Origin: an uncultured Eubacteriales bacterium
GTDB taxonomy: Bacteria; Bacillota; Clostridia; Christensenellales; Borkfalkiaceae
DNA length: 64,000 bases
Direction of reading: 5' to 3'
NCBI GenBank assembly: GCA_900542935.1
Contig: UQPN01000005.1
Coordinates: forward strand, 47,112-111,111
Part shown: in pieces, positions 21,774 to 30,139 of the stretch
Layout: each line of letters starts with the position of its first letter
Numbering within the stretch: position 1 is the first letter of the stretch
Position numbers and translations under genes: made by a program
The notes under the pieces: model-generated
What the model was told of the DNA's origin: nothing
What the model saw: the letters and a program-made list of their open reading frames with translations, nothing else
The model's database searches: none

Positions 21774-22343
21774 ATGAATACCGTACTTATGGCAATATCC
21801 GGTCCGTCGGGCGTAGGCAAAGGCACCATCGTAAAAGAATTTTTGCGCCGCCGTGCCGACGTAGGCGTATCCGTTTCCTGCACCACGCGCGCGCCGCGTG
21901 CGGGCGAAGTGAACGGCAGAGATTATTTTTTCATTACGAAAGAGGAATTTCTGCGTCGCAAAGACGAAGGCGATTTTCTGGAATGGGACGAGCATTTCGG
22001 CAACTATTACGGCACCCCGAAATCGTTTGTGGAATCGGAGCTGAAAACAAAATCTCTGATTCTCGAAATCGACGTGGTGGGCGCGCTGAACGCCAGAAAA
22101 CACTTTCCCGAATGTAAGCTGATTATGGTAACGCCTCCCTCGGTGGAAGAATTGAAAAAACGTCTGGAAGGCAGATGTTCGGAAACGGAAGAGGAAGTGC
22201 AGACGCGCCTGAAACGGCTGGATTACGAACTTTCGAAAGCGCCGGAATACGATTATATTCTCGTAAACGACAAGCTGGAAAGCGCCGTGGACAGGCTGGA
22301 AAAAATTTATCTTTCCCTTCTTGAAAAGAAGAACGAAAACTAA
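21774..22343 (+). CDS. gmk: Guanylate kinase
   Basis: 189 residues, AAGGAGAGCAACGCAGAAG before the ATG. P-loop GPSGVGKG at residues 9-16, the GMP-binding segment SCTTRAPRAGEVNGRDYFF, and the lid-region GRCSETEEEVQTRL. It converts GMP and ATP to GDP and ADP. The length is standard. Fourth-position neighbours (yicC before, rpoZ after) match the Firmicutes order. Confidence 0.97.
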   Translation: MNTVLMAISGPSGVGKGTIVKEFLRRRADVGVSVSCTTRAPRAGEVNGRDYFFITKEEFLRRKDEGDFLEWDEHFGNYYGTPKSFVESELKTKSLILEIDVVGALNARKHFPECKLIMVTPPSVEELKKRLEGRCSETEEEVQTRLKRLDYELSKAPEYDYILVNDKLESAVDRLEKIYLSLLEKKNEN

Positions 22344-22524
22344 GCCTTGATAACGGCTGCCGCCGAAGGCAAGCCGTCGGAACCGCCGACCGACGGCGAA
22401 AAAACAGCCCGATTCGGCGGCAAAACAAAAACATCGGAATTTATCATCCGCGGCGCGGCGGTTAAATCCCCGCAAAACGGTTATAAATAAAATAAGAACA
22501 AACCCGGAAAAAGGAGATACAAAT

Positions 22525-22746
22525 ATGATAAACGAACCTTCTGTAGACAGCATGATCAGAAAATTAGGCACGAAAGAAGAACCCGTCAGCCGTTACGCGC
22601 TGTGCACGGTGGCGTCCAAACGCGCCCGCCAGATTATCGAAGAGGAAAGAAACGCGGGCATCCGCGATTTCGCCGGCAGAGATAAAGAACTTCTTGCCGC
22701 CTGCAAAGATATCGACGAAGGCAGAGTAGTTATCGCCAAAGACTAA
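22525..22746 (+). CDS. rpoZ: RNA polymerase omega subunit
   Basis: 73 residues with AAGGAGATAC upstream. MINEPSVDSMIRKLG and SRYALCTVASKRARQI are the conserved omega core that folds against the beta-prime C terminus and supports RNA polymerase assembly. It follows gmk after 181 bases that contain only GC-rich inverted segments. The coaBC gene that follows rpoZ in many Firmicutes is missing. Confidence 0.95.
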   Translation: MINEPSVDSMIRKLGTKEEPVSRYALCTVASKRARQIIEEERNAGIRDFAGRDKELLAACKDIDEGRVVIAKD

Positions 22747-22763
22747 CGGCAGCCGCACAATTC

Positions 22764-22791
22764 CGCCCCGAAGAAACGTCGGGGCGCTTTT
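22764..22791 (+). terminator. Terminator after rpoZ
   Basis: CGCCCCGA and TCGGGGCG pair around AGAAACG, followed by CTTTTGCTT. It separates rpoZ from priA. Confidence 0.75.
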
Positions 22792-22849
22792 GCTTGTTTA
22801 AGCCTGCCGCACGGCGGAATAACGGCGGAAAAAAGGAACTCTTGAAATT

Positions 22850-25027
22850 ATGATCGCGGACGTAATCGTAGACATCGCCGCAAGCGAAACGGACAGAATA
22901 TATTCATATCTTTGCGACGATACCGTCGCCGAAGGCTCGCGCGTGTACGCCCCGTTCGGGGGCAGGGTAACGGCGGGTTTTGTCGTGGCGCTCAGAGATA
23001 GCTGCGATTACCCCGCGGAAAAACTGAAAAAGGTAACGGCGGCGGATCCGATGCCCGCGTTGAACGCGGAATGTCTGTCGCTTGCCAAAAAAATCGCGGC
23101 GCGCTACGCCTGCCCGCTGGCGGCGGCGCTCAGGCTGTTTCTTCCCGCGGAAATGCGCAAAGGCAAGGTGCGCGAACTGAAAAAACGTTACGCCGAGCTT
23201 TGCGTTCCGTTTGAGGAAGCCAAAGAAAAACTGCCGAAATCGGCAAAAAATCAGCTTGCCGCCGCAGCGCTTTTAAACGAACGCGGCAAAACGGAATGCG
23301 CCGCGCTGAACGCGGAATTTGCGGGCAGCGTCGCCGCGCTGGAAAAGAAAGGACTGATTAAAATCACCGAAGAGCAGGTACTGCGCGATCCGTACAAAAC
23401 GCTTGAAGAGCGCGGCGCGGCGCACACGCTCACCGAAGATCAGCAGCGCGCGGTAGATTCCGTCCGCAGCGATTCCCGCACGGTGCAACTCTTGCACGGC
23501 GTAACGGGCAGCGGCAAAACGGAAATTTATTTGAGCCTGATTGCGGATTGCTTAAAGCAGGGCAAAACCGCTGTTTTTCTGGTGCCGGAAATTTCGCTCA
23601 CGCCGCAGATGCTCGCCCAGCTCCGTTCCCGTTTCGGTAAAAACGCGGCGATTATGCACAGCGGACTTTCCGCCGGCGAAAAATTCGACGAATGGTGGCG
23701 GCTTCGCAGCGGCGAAGCGAAAATCGCGGTGGGGGCGCGGAGCGCCGTGTTCGCGCCGCTTGAAAATCTCGGCGTCATCGTCATCGACGAAGAACACGAT
23801 TCAAGTTACCAAAGCGAAACCGCGCCGCGTTACAACACGTTCGATATCGCAAATCTTCGCGCGAAGCACAACGGCTGCAAGCTGGTTCTTGGCAGCGCCA
23901 CGCCGTCGGTGGAAACGTATAAACGCGCTAAAGAGGGCGAATTTAATCTGATTCCGCTCAAAAAGCGGGTTAATCAACGCCCGCTGCCCGAAATCGTCAT
24001 CGCGGATATGCGCAAAGAAGTGCGCCGCGGCAACAATACGGCGTTTTCGTTCGCGCTGCAAAGCGAAATCGAAGAATGCCTTGCCAAAGGCAATCAGGCG
24101 ATTTTGTTTTTAAACCGCCGCGGGTATTCGCAAACGGTCATCTGCCGCGATTGCGGGTACGTGGCAAAATGCGAAAGCTGCGACGTTTCGCTCACGTATC
24201 ATAAGGACGAAGATTGCCTCAAATGCCACTATTGCGGCGCGCGTTACAAAATGCTTCGAGGCTGCCCGGAATGCGGCGGCACGCATCTTTCGTATGCCGG
24301 CACTGGCACGCAGCGCGTGGAAGCGGAGCTGAAAAACCGCTTTCCCTCCGCCCGCGTTCTCAGAATGGATAACGATACCACTTCGGGCAAAGAGGGGCAT
24401 TTCAGAATTTTAAAGGAATTCGGCGAGCACCGGGCGGACATCCTTGTGGGCACGCAGATGATCGCCAAGGGACACGATTTCCCCGCCGTAACGCTGGTGG
24501 GAATCCTCGATGCGGATATGAGTCTGCATTTTTCCGATTACAGAAGCGGCGAACGCACGTTTCAGCTGGTAACGCAGGTGGCGGGGCGCAGCGGCAGAGC
24601 GGAAGAAAAGGGCAAAGTGGTGTTGCAGACGTACGATCCCGAAAACGAGGTGTTGCGTTACGCTATCGCCTACGATTACGAGGGCTTTTACGAAAACGAA
24701 ATTTCGCTTCGCGCGGCAAGTCTGTTTCCGCCTTTTTCCAAAATCGTGCGCGTGCTGGTTTCGGGCGAGGACGATAAAAAAACGGTGGAAGCCCTGCGCG
24801 GCGTGTACGAGGGGCTGAACGCGCTGAAAGAAAATAATCCCGAAGCGTTTTTGTTTTTCAACAAAATGCGTTCGCCCGTCGGCAGAATCCAGAACAAATT
24901 CCGCTATCAGGTGCTGATGCGGCTGGCGGAAAACAGCGTATTGCCGCAAATTTATCAGATCTGCGCGGGCAACAAATCCCGCGACGTGCTTGTTTCCGTG
25001 GAAGAAAATCCCGGCTCGCTCGCATAA
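22850..25027 (+). CDS. priA: Primosomal protein N' (replication restart helicase)
   Basis: 725 residues, start ATG with AAAAAAGGAACTC upstream. N-terminal 3'-DNA-binding domain (FGGRVTAGFVVAL), Walker A GVTGSGKTE, DEEH box (IVIDEEHDSSYQSE), GSATPSVE, paired zinc motifs (CRDCGYVAKCESC and CHYCGARYKMLRGCPECG), then motifs V-VI (GTQMIAKGHDFPAVTLVG, VAGRSGRAEEKG). PriA recognises stalled forks and D-loops and reloads the replicative helicase. It is slightly shorter than the B. subtilis protein in the N-terminal half. Next gene is def after 27 bases. Confidence 0.97.
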   Translation: MIADVIVDIAASETDRIYSYLCDDTVAEGSRVYAPFGGRVTAGFVVALRDSCDYPAEKLKKVTAADPMPALNAECLSLAKKIAARYACPLAAALRLFLPAEMRKGKVRELKKRYAELCVPFEEAKEKLPKSAKNQLAAAALLNERGKTECAALNAEFAGSVAALEKKGLIKITEEQVLRDPYKTLEERGAAHTLTEDQQRAVDSVRSDSRTVQLLHGVTGSGKTEIYLSLIADCLKQGKTAVFLVPEISLTPQMLAQLRSRFGKNAAIMHSGLSAGEKFDEWWRLRSGEAKIAVGARSAVFAPLENLGVIVIDEEHDSSYQSETAPRYNTFDIANLRAKHNGCKLVLGSATPSVETYKRAKEGEFNLIPLKKRVNQRPLPEIVIADMRKEVRRGNNTAFSFALQSEIEECLAKGNQAILFLNRRGYSQTVICRDCGYVAKCESCDVSLTYHKDEDCLKCHYCGARYKMLRGCPECGGTHLSYAGTGTQRVEAELKNRFPSARVLRMDNDTTSGKEGHFRILKEFGEHRADILVGTQMIAKGHDFPAVTLVGILDADMSLHFSDYRSGERTFQLVTQVAGRSGRAEEKGKVVLQTYDPENEVLRYAIAYDYEGFYENEISLRAASLFPPFSKIVRVLVSGEDDKKTVEALRGVYEGLNALKENNPEAFLFFNKMRSPVGRIQNKFRYQVLMRLAENSVLPQIYQICAGNKSRDVLVSVEENPGSLA

Positions 25028-25054
25028 AAATTTACAAATCCGGAGAAAAAATCA

Positions 25055-25507
25055 ATGGCAATCAGAAACGTAGTACAGGTAGGCGACGAAGTGCTCAGAA
25101 CAAAATGTTTCCCCGTGGAAACGTTCGACGAATCGCTGCACAATCTTCTGAACGATATGAAAGATACGCTTGAAAAAGAGGACGGGGCGGGACTTGCCGC
25201 GCCGCAGGTGGGCGTTCTTCGCCGCGTGGCGGTGGTAAAAGTGGAAGAGGGGTATTTCGAATTCGTCAACCCCGTCATCACCGCGGAAAAAGGCGTGCAG
25301 GAGGGCTGGGAAGGCTGCCTTTCCGTGCGCGGAAAACGCGGCGTCGTGGTCCGTCCGCAGAAAGTCGCGGTCAGCTATTTCGATCGTTACGGCAATCCGC
25401 AGTCTTTAAAAGCAAAGGGCTTTTTCGCCCGCGCCATCTGCCACGAATTCGATCATCTGGACGGGATTTTGTATACCGATAAGGCTACTTACGTCTGCGC
25501 CGATTGA
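25055..25507 (+). CDS. def: Peptide deformylase
   Basis: 150 residues. The three metal-site motifs are present: GAGLAAPQVG, EGCLSV (Cys ligand) and HEFDHLDG (two His ligands and Glu). It removes the formyl group from the N-terminal methionine of new proteins; its partner fmt lies downstream, separated by a repeat-filled gap. The size is that of the short clostridial enzymes. AAATCCGGAGAAAAAATC provides the ribosome binding site. Confidence 0.97.
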   Translation: MAIRNVVQVGDEVLRTKCFPVETFDESLHNLLNDMKDTLEKEDGAGLAAPQVGVLRRVAVVKVEEGYFEFVNPVITAEKGVQEGWEGCLSVRGKRGVVVRPQKVAVSYFDRYGNPQSLKAKGFFARAICHEFDHLDGILYTDKATYVCAD

Positions 25508-25514
25508 TATTGCG

Positions 25515-25650
25515 CGCGCATTATAAACTTCGCAATACTGCGTCGCGCTTGTATAGCGGCACATCTTGCGGCTTCATCTGCGTGCGCCCTTGCTCATTTA
25601 CGCATAGTAAATTGCGGCGGTCGTACTCGATAAAACTCGCAATCTGTACC
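25515..25650 (+). repeat. Dispersed repeat with ATTTAC-N5-GTAAAT core, copy 1
   Basis: The first part of the 398-base def-fmt gap. Shared with 51672-51790: CGCAATACT, CGCGCT, then TCATTTAC-GCATA-GTAAATT and CGTACTCG. The six-base arms of the inverted repeat are identical in the two copies while the five-base centre differs. No convincing gene is present. Confidence 0.6.
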
Positions 25651-25700
25651 ACTCTTCAAGCGCGCTCGGTTTCAGGCGTTTTAAGAAGGCAATATTTACA

Positions 25701-25760
25701 GCCTTCCCCTTGGGGCGGGCATCGCCCGTTTCGTAACGGACTGTTGCAACTCGTTTGAAA
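25701..25760 (+). repeat. Second-family repeat (GGGCATCGCCCG type), copy 1
   Basis: AGCCTTCCCCTTGGGGC leads into CGGGCATCGCCCG, then TTTCGTAACGGACTGTTGCAA and CGTTTGAAATTTT. Nearly the same text occurs at 36337-36395 and, shortened, at 38640-38690. Fills the middle of the def-fmt gap. Confidence 0.75.
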
Positions 25761-25784
25761 TTTTAAATATATGCTTTTGATATA

Positions 25785-25834
25785 GCCTTCCCCCCGGGGG
25801 GAAGGTGTCAACGAAGTTGACGGATGAGGGGCGC
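25785..25834 (+). repeat. Two-hairpin dispersed repeat, copy D
   Basis: AGCCTTCCCCCC-GGGGGGAAGG, second stem GTCAAC-GAA-GTTGAC, then GGATGAGGGG, 70 bases before fmt. The rest of the gap up to 25905 is AT-rich with no other feature seen. Confidence 0.85.
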
Positions 25835-25905
25835 AACTTGTTTTCTATCCAAAATTTTTTAATCACGGGGCGCAACTTTAATCCCCGGGGAGGGCAAAAA
25901 TCGCA

Positions 25906-26847
25906 ATGAAAATTTTATTCGCGGGCACGCCGGCTTTTGCGGTAAAACCGCTGGAAGCGCTGATACAAACGTGTAACGTCGTCGGCGTCATCACGCAGGA
26001 AGATAAAATTCAGGGCAGAAAAAAACAGCTTACGCCCTCGCCCGTCAAAACGTGCGCGCTTTCTCACGGCGTCCCCGTGTTTCAGCCCGCAAAAATCCGC
26101 GAGCATATCGAAGAACTCAGAGCTTTCAAAGCCGACGCGATGATCACGTGCGCATACGGGCAGATTTTAACGCAGGAAGTCCTCGATTGCTTCAAAAAGG
26201 GCGTGTGGAACATCCACGCCGGGCTGTTGCCCGCCTACCGCGGCGCATCTCCCGTGCAAAGCTGCATTTTAAACGGCGAAACGGAAAGCGGCGTGTGCGT
26301 AATGCAAACGGTGCTCGCGCTGGACGCGGGCGATATTCTTCTTTGCGAAAAACTGAAAATAGGCAACAGCGAAACGGCGGGCGAGCTTTCGGCGCGCCTT
26401 TCCGAACTTTCCGCAACGCTGATTCAAAAGGCGTTGCCGCTGATTGAAAACGGCGGGTATGTTTTGCTAAAGCAAGGCGAAGAAGGCGCGCATATCTATC
26501 GCAAAATCACGCGCGAACAGGCGAAAATCGATTTTTCGGAATCCGCTTTTTCCGTGGCGAATAAAATCCGCGCCATGAATCCGGAACCCGTCGCGTTTTC
26601 TTCTCTCCGCGGCGCGCCCGTCAATTTCTATCTTGCGGAAGCGCTGCCGGAAGAATCTCTGCCCGAAGAGTTTTATCCGGCGCAACCCGGCGAAGTGCTT
26701 ACGGATAAGCCGAAAAGCGGCTTGCTTGTGCGTTGCGGCGCGGGCGCGGTGAAAATGTTATCTTTACAGCCCGCGGGCGGAAAAATCATGTCCGGCGCGG
26801 ACTTTCTGAACGGCAAAAAAGCAACGAAAGGCGAAGTATTCGAATGA
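25906..26847 (+). CDS. fmt: Methionyl-tRNA formyltransferase
   Basis: 313 residues beginning MKILFAGTPAFAVKPLEAL. Formyltransferase core with the folate/catalytic segment NIHAGLLPAYRGASPVQ (Asn and His of the active site; Gly replaces the more usual Ser of HxSLLP) and LDAGDIL (Asp). The C-terminal OB-like tRNA-binding domain covers about 205-313. It formylates initiator Met-tRNA and is functionally paired with def. It ends in an ATGA overlap with rsmB, so the two are translationally coupled. Confidence 0.97.
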   Translation: MKILFAGTPAFAVKPLEALIQTCNVVGVITQEDKIQGRKKQLTPSPVKTCALSHGVPVFQPAKIREHIEELRAFKADAMITCAYGQILTQEVLDCFKKGVWNIHAGLLPAYRGASPVQSCILNGETESGVCVMQTVLALDAGDILLCEKLKIGNSETAGELSARLSELSATLIQKALPLIENGGYVLLKQGEEGAHIYRKITREQAKIDFSESAFSVANKIRAMNPEPVAFSSLRGAPVNFYLAEALPEESLPEEFYPAQPGEVLTDKPKSGLLVRCGAGAVKMLSLQPAGGKIMSGADFLNGKKATKGEVFE

Positions 26848-28136
26848 CGACTAATCCCCTGTACGATCCGTATTGTATTTTAATGAAAGTGTACGGCGAA
26901 AAAGCATACCTGAAACAGGCGATCGCCGATACGTATATCGAAGAGGCGTACCGCGCCCGCACCGTGAAAGTCGTTTACGGCGTGCTGGAAAACGACGAAT
27001 ATTTTTCGTACTGCATTTCGCGCTATGCCGCCAAATCGCCCAAACAATCCGTGCGCGTGCTGTTGAAAGTGTCGCTGTATTTTCTTCTGAATCTGCAGAA
27101 AAAGCGCTACGCCGTTACCGATTTCGCCGTGGAACTTTGTAAAAAACTCGGCAAAAGCGGCGCCGCGGGCTTCGTAAACGCATTTCTGCGCCGATTCGAC
27201 GCCGCTTCGGTAAACGCGTCTTTGCCCGGCGGCAGAGCGGGACTTTTGATAACCACCGGTTATCCGGAATTTGCCTATAAAAAGCTGGAAAAAGAATACG
27301 GCGCGCGTGCGGCGTCAATCGCTTCCGCAAAATCGGGCGGCGTATCCGTACGATTTCTGCCCCCCTACGAAACGGAGGGGGCATACCTGCGCCGTGCGGA
27401 AGAAAAGGACGTCCGCGTCGCCGCTGCTCCGTTCGCGCATAGTTACGTTTTCGAAAGCTTTATCCGCGACGGCGGCTACGATAACGGTGAATATACGTTT
27501 CAATCTGTCGGTTCGCAGGCAATCTGCGCCTGCGTGAAGCCGTGCGGAAAACTGCTTGACGCCTGCGCCGCGCCCGGCGGAAAATCCGTGCTGCTTTCCG
27601 AAAAATGCGGCGAAATCACCTCGTTTGAACTGCACGAACACCGCGCGGAACTCATCAGGGCGTACGCCCGTCGCGCCCGCCGCGAAAATATCGCCGTTTT
27701 CTGCAAGGACAGCCGCATATACGACGCCGCGTACGAAAAGTCGTTCGACGCCGTTTTGTGCGACGTTCCCTGCTCCGGCTTCGGCACGGTCAGCGAAAAT
27801 CCCGATATCAGAATTCTGAAAACCGAGGGCGTGTTCGCTTCCGTCGCGGAAGATCAGCGCGCCATTCTCGATACCTGTTCGCGCTACGTGAAAGAGGGCG
27901 GCAGGCTGTATTATTCCACCTGCTCGCCGTTTGCATGCGAAAACGACGAGGTTGTGGCGGAATTTCTGGCGGCGCATCCCGATTTCCGCGTCGAAACGAT
28001 CGATAGCCCGCTTCCGCACGAAAAGAAGAAATACGGGCTGCAGTTTCTGCCCGATACGGCGTCCGGCGCAGGGTTTTACGTGTGCGCGATGCTGTGCGTA
28101 AACGGCGGCAAAGCGCGCGAGGGAGAACAAAAATGA
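26844..28136 (+). CDS. rsmB: 16S rRNA m5C967 methyltransferase
   Basis: 430 residues from ATG 26844, which overlaps the fmt stop by four bases. N-terminal NusB-like helical domain (about 1-140) followed by a Rossmann methyltransferase domain: LDACAAPGGKS binds S-adenosylmethionine. Cys310 in DVPCSG and Cys360 in YSTCSPF correspond to the release and nucleophile cysteines of m5C RNA methyltransferases. It should methylate C967 of 16S rRNA. A further ATGA overlap links it to rlmN. Confidence 0.94.
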   Translation: MTTNPLYDPYCILMKVYGEKAYLKQAIADTYIEEAYRARTVKVVYGVLENDEYFSYCISRYAAKSPKQSVRVLLKVSLYFLLNLQKKRYAVTDFAVELCKKLGKSGAAGFVNAFLRRFDAASVNASLPGGRAGLLITTGYPEFAYKKLEKEYGARAASIASAKSGGVSVRFLPPYETEGAYLRRAEEKDVRVAAAPFAHSYVFESFIRDGGYDNGEYTFQSVGSQAICACVKPCGKLLDACAAPGGKSVLLSEKCGEITSFELHEHRAELIRAYARRARRENIAVFCKDSRIYDAAYEKSFDAVLCDVPCSGFGTVSENPDIRILKTEGVFASVAEDQRAILDTCSRYVKEGGRLYYSTCSPFACENDEVVAEFLAAHPDFRVETIDSPLPHEKKKYGLQFLPDTASGAGFYVCAMLCVNGGKAREGEQK

Positions 28137-29200
28137 AAAAAATTCTGCAGGATCTTTCGCTTGAAGAACTGGAAGCCGAACTCACCGCGCAGGGCGAAAA
28201 GAAATTCCGCGCCGCGCAGATTTACGGCGGCATGCTTTCGGGCAAAACGATAGAAGAACTCCCCGCCGTGCCCAACGCTTTGAAAGAAAAACTGCTGCAA
28301 ACGTATGAAAACGCCCCCGTTTCCGTAGAAAAAGTGTTTTATTCTTCCGACGGCACCGAAAAATATCTCTTCCGCCTGTCGGACGGAAACATAATCGAAG
28401 GCGTTTTAATGAAGTATAAATACGGCTATACGCAGTGCGTTTCCACGCAGGTCGGGTGCCGTATGGGCTGCAGATTCTGCGCTTCCACGCTGAACGGTCT
28501 GATACGGAATCTCACCGCGGGCGAAATTCTTTCGCAGATTCTCGTCGTCAACGCGCTGCATAAGGGCGATCCCGATCTCCCGGGCAGCGGCAAAGAAAAA
28601 CGCGCCGTTACCAACGTGGTGCTGATGGGCAGCGGCGAACCGCTGGATAATTACGATAACGTGGTGAAGTTTCTGCGGCTGCTCACAAGCGAAAAGGGGC
28701 TGAATGTTTCCGCGCGCAATATTTCGCTTTCCACCTGCGGCGTCGTGCCCGAAATGTACCGGCTGGCAAACGAAAATATTCCGCTCAATCTCACCGTTTC
28801 GCTGCATGCCACCACAGACGAGGACAGAAAACGCATTATGCCCGTCGCCAACAAATATTCTATCGCGGAAATTTTAAAAGCTTGCAAAAATTATTTCGAA
28901 AAAACGGGCAGAAGATACTACTTCGAATATACGCTGATCGACGGCGAAAACTGCGACGAAGCGCATGCAAACGCGCTGGCGAAGCTTTTGAAAGGCTTGC
29001 CGTGCCACGTGAATTTAATCCGCCTGAACGAAGTGAAAGAACGTACGCTGAAATCCGTAGGCGACAAAAACGCTTACAGGTTTATGGGTTGGCTTGAAAA
29101 ACAGGGGATTTCCGCCACGCTCCGGCGGCAGATCGGCTCCGACGTGGGCGGCGCCTGCGGGCAGCTCCGCGCCGGCTATCTGGAAGAAAACCCGCTTTAA
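28133..29200 (+). CDS. rlmN: Dual-specificity 23S rRNA A2503/tRNA A37 C2-methyltransferase
   Basis: 355 residues from ATG 28133, overlapping rsmB by four bases. Radical-SAM cluster CRMGCRFC (Cys109, Cys113, Cys116), the RlmN segments VLMGSGEPLDNYDNV and NLTVSLHAT, and the late GGACGQL with Cys342, matching the C-terminal methyl-carrying cysteine. It methylates A2503 of 23S rRNA and A37 of some tRNAs. In most Firmicutes it is followed by prpC, prkC and rsgA before rpe; here rpe follows directly after a 96-base gap. Confidence 0.96.
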   Translation: MKKILQDLSLEELEAELTAQGEKKFRAAQIYGGMLSGKTIEELPAVPNALKEKLLQTYENAPVSVEKVFYSSDGTEKYLFRLSDGNIIEGVLMKYKYGYTQCVSTQVGCRMGCRFCASTLNGLIRNLTAGEILSQILVVNALHKGDPDLPGSGKEKRAVTNVVLMGSGEPLDNYDNVVKFLRLLTSEKGLNVSARNISLSTCGVVPEMYRLANENIPLNLTVSLHATTDEDRKRIMPVANKYSIAEILKACKNYFEKTGRRYYFEYTLIDGENCDEAHANALAKLLKGLPCHVNLIRLNEVKERTLKSVGDKNAYRFMGWLEKQGISATLRRQIGSDVGGACGQLRAGYLEENPL

Positions 29201-29296
29201 GCCTTTCTTTTTGTCGCGGCTTCCCCCTTTTCGGGGATGACGGGCGCGGCTTGTTTTCTATAAAAAAATAAAAATCTCAGACGAGGAAAAAATAAT

Positions 29297-29968
29297 ATGA
29301 ACACACCCGAAAACGAAAAAATCAAAATCGCGCCGTCGATTCTTTCGGCGGACTTCTCGAAAATGGGCGAAGAGGTGCAAAACCTCGAAAAGAGCGGCGC
29401 CGACGTCATCCATTGCGACGTAATGGACGGCGTTTTTGTGAACAACATCACGTTCGGCATCAAAATGGTGGAAGACCTCCGCAAAATCACGAAGCTGCCG
29501 CTCGATTGTCATCTGATGATCGTGCATCCCGAAAAGTACGCGGAACGTTTCGTAAAAGCGGGCGCCGACTATGTTACCGTGCACGCCGAAGCTTGCGGCG
29601 AAACGCTGGAAGATACGCTGAAACTCATTAAAAACGCGGGGGCGAAGTGCGGCGCGGTCATCAATCCCGATACGCCCGTATCCGCCGTCGAAAAGGTGAT
29701 TCCGCTTTGCGATATGGTACTTGTCATGAGCGTGTTTCCGGGGTTCGGCGGGCAGAAATTCATTGCCGACGTGCTGGATAAAGTGCGCGAAATCCGCGAA
29801 ATCATCCGCAAAAACAACCTTTCGTGCGATGTGGAAATCGACGGCGGTATCAACGCGGAAACGGTAAAACTCGCAAAAGCCGCGGGCGCAAACGTCATCG
29901 TGGCGGGCAGCGGCGTGTTCAAAGCCGAAAACCGCGCCGCGGCAATCGAAGCGCTGCGCAACTTATAA
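29297..29968 (+). CDS. rpe: Ribulose-phosphate 3-epimerase
   Basis: 223 residues, ACGAGGAAAAAATA upstream. TIM barrel with APSILSADF, HCDVMDGVFV, CHLMIVHPEKY, MSVFPGFGGQKF and VEIDGGIN, which hold the metal-binding His/Asp residues and phosphate loop. It interconverts ribulose 5-phosphate and xylulose 5-phosphate in the pentose phosphate pathway. Its place after rlmN preserves the ancestral order with intervening genes lost or moved. Confidence 0.97.
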   Translation: MNTPENEKIKIAPSILSADFSKMGEEVQNLEKSGADVIHCDVMDGVFVNNITFGIKMVEDLRKITKLPLDCHLMIVHPEKYAERFVKAGADYVTVHAEACGETLEDTLKLIKNAGAKCGAVINPDTPVSAVEKVIPLCDMVLVMSVFPGFGGQKFIADVLDKVREIREIIRKNNLSCDVEIDGGINAETVKLAKAAGANVIVAGSGVFKAENRAAAIEALRNL

Positions 29969-29975
29969 GAAGAAA

Positions 29976-30003
29976 CCGTCGCGTTTTCAGCGGCGGCTTT
30001 TTT
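29976..30003 (+). terminator. Terminator after rpe
   Basis: CCGTCGC and GCGGCGG pair (one G-U) around GTTTTCA, followed by CTTTTTTA. End of the conserved block. Confidence 0.8.
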
Positions 30004-30067
30004 ATCGTCCGTTCACCCTCCGCCCGCGTCTTTGCATACAATACGGGTAGAGGAGGGTACATAAAAA

Positions 30068-30139
30068 ATGTTTATCTGTATTAAACCGCCCGCGCCCGTG
30101 CGCTTTATTTTACGCCTTTTCGTGAAAAAACGTGGCTGA
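30068..30139 (+). CDS. Possible 23-residue leader peptide before the dipeptidase gene
   Basis: ATG 30068 has GGAGGG ten bases upstream, the best ribosome binding site in this gap. The peptide begins MFICIKPPAPVRF and ends KKRG. Its stop overlaps the GTG start of the M19 gene by eight bases, and the M19 frame has a stop at 30123 and no ribosome binding site of its own. This suggests translational coupling. The hydrophobic, basic peptide has no relatives that I recognise. Confidence 0.4.
   Translation: MFICIKPPAPVRFILRLFVKKRG

Noticed and set aside
25504..25758. 84-codon frame after def
   Set aside because: It is the translation of repeat-family sequence and has no ribosome binding site.
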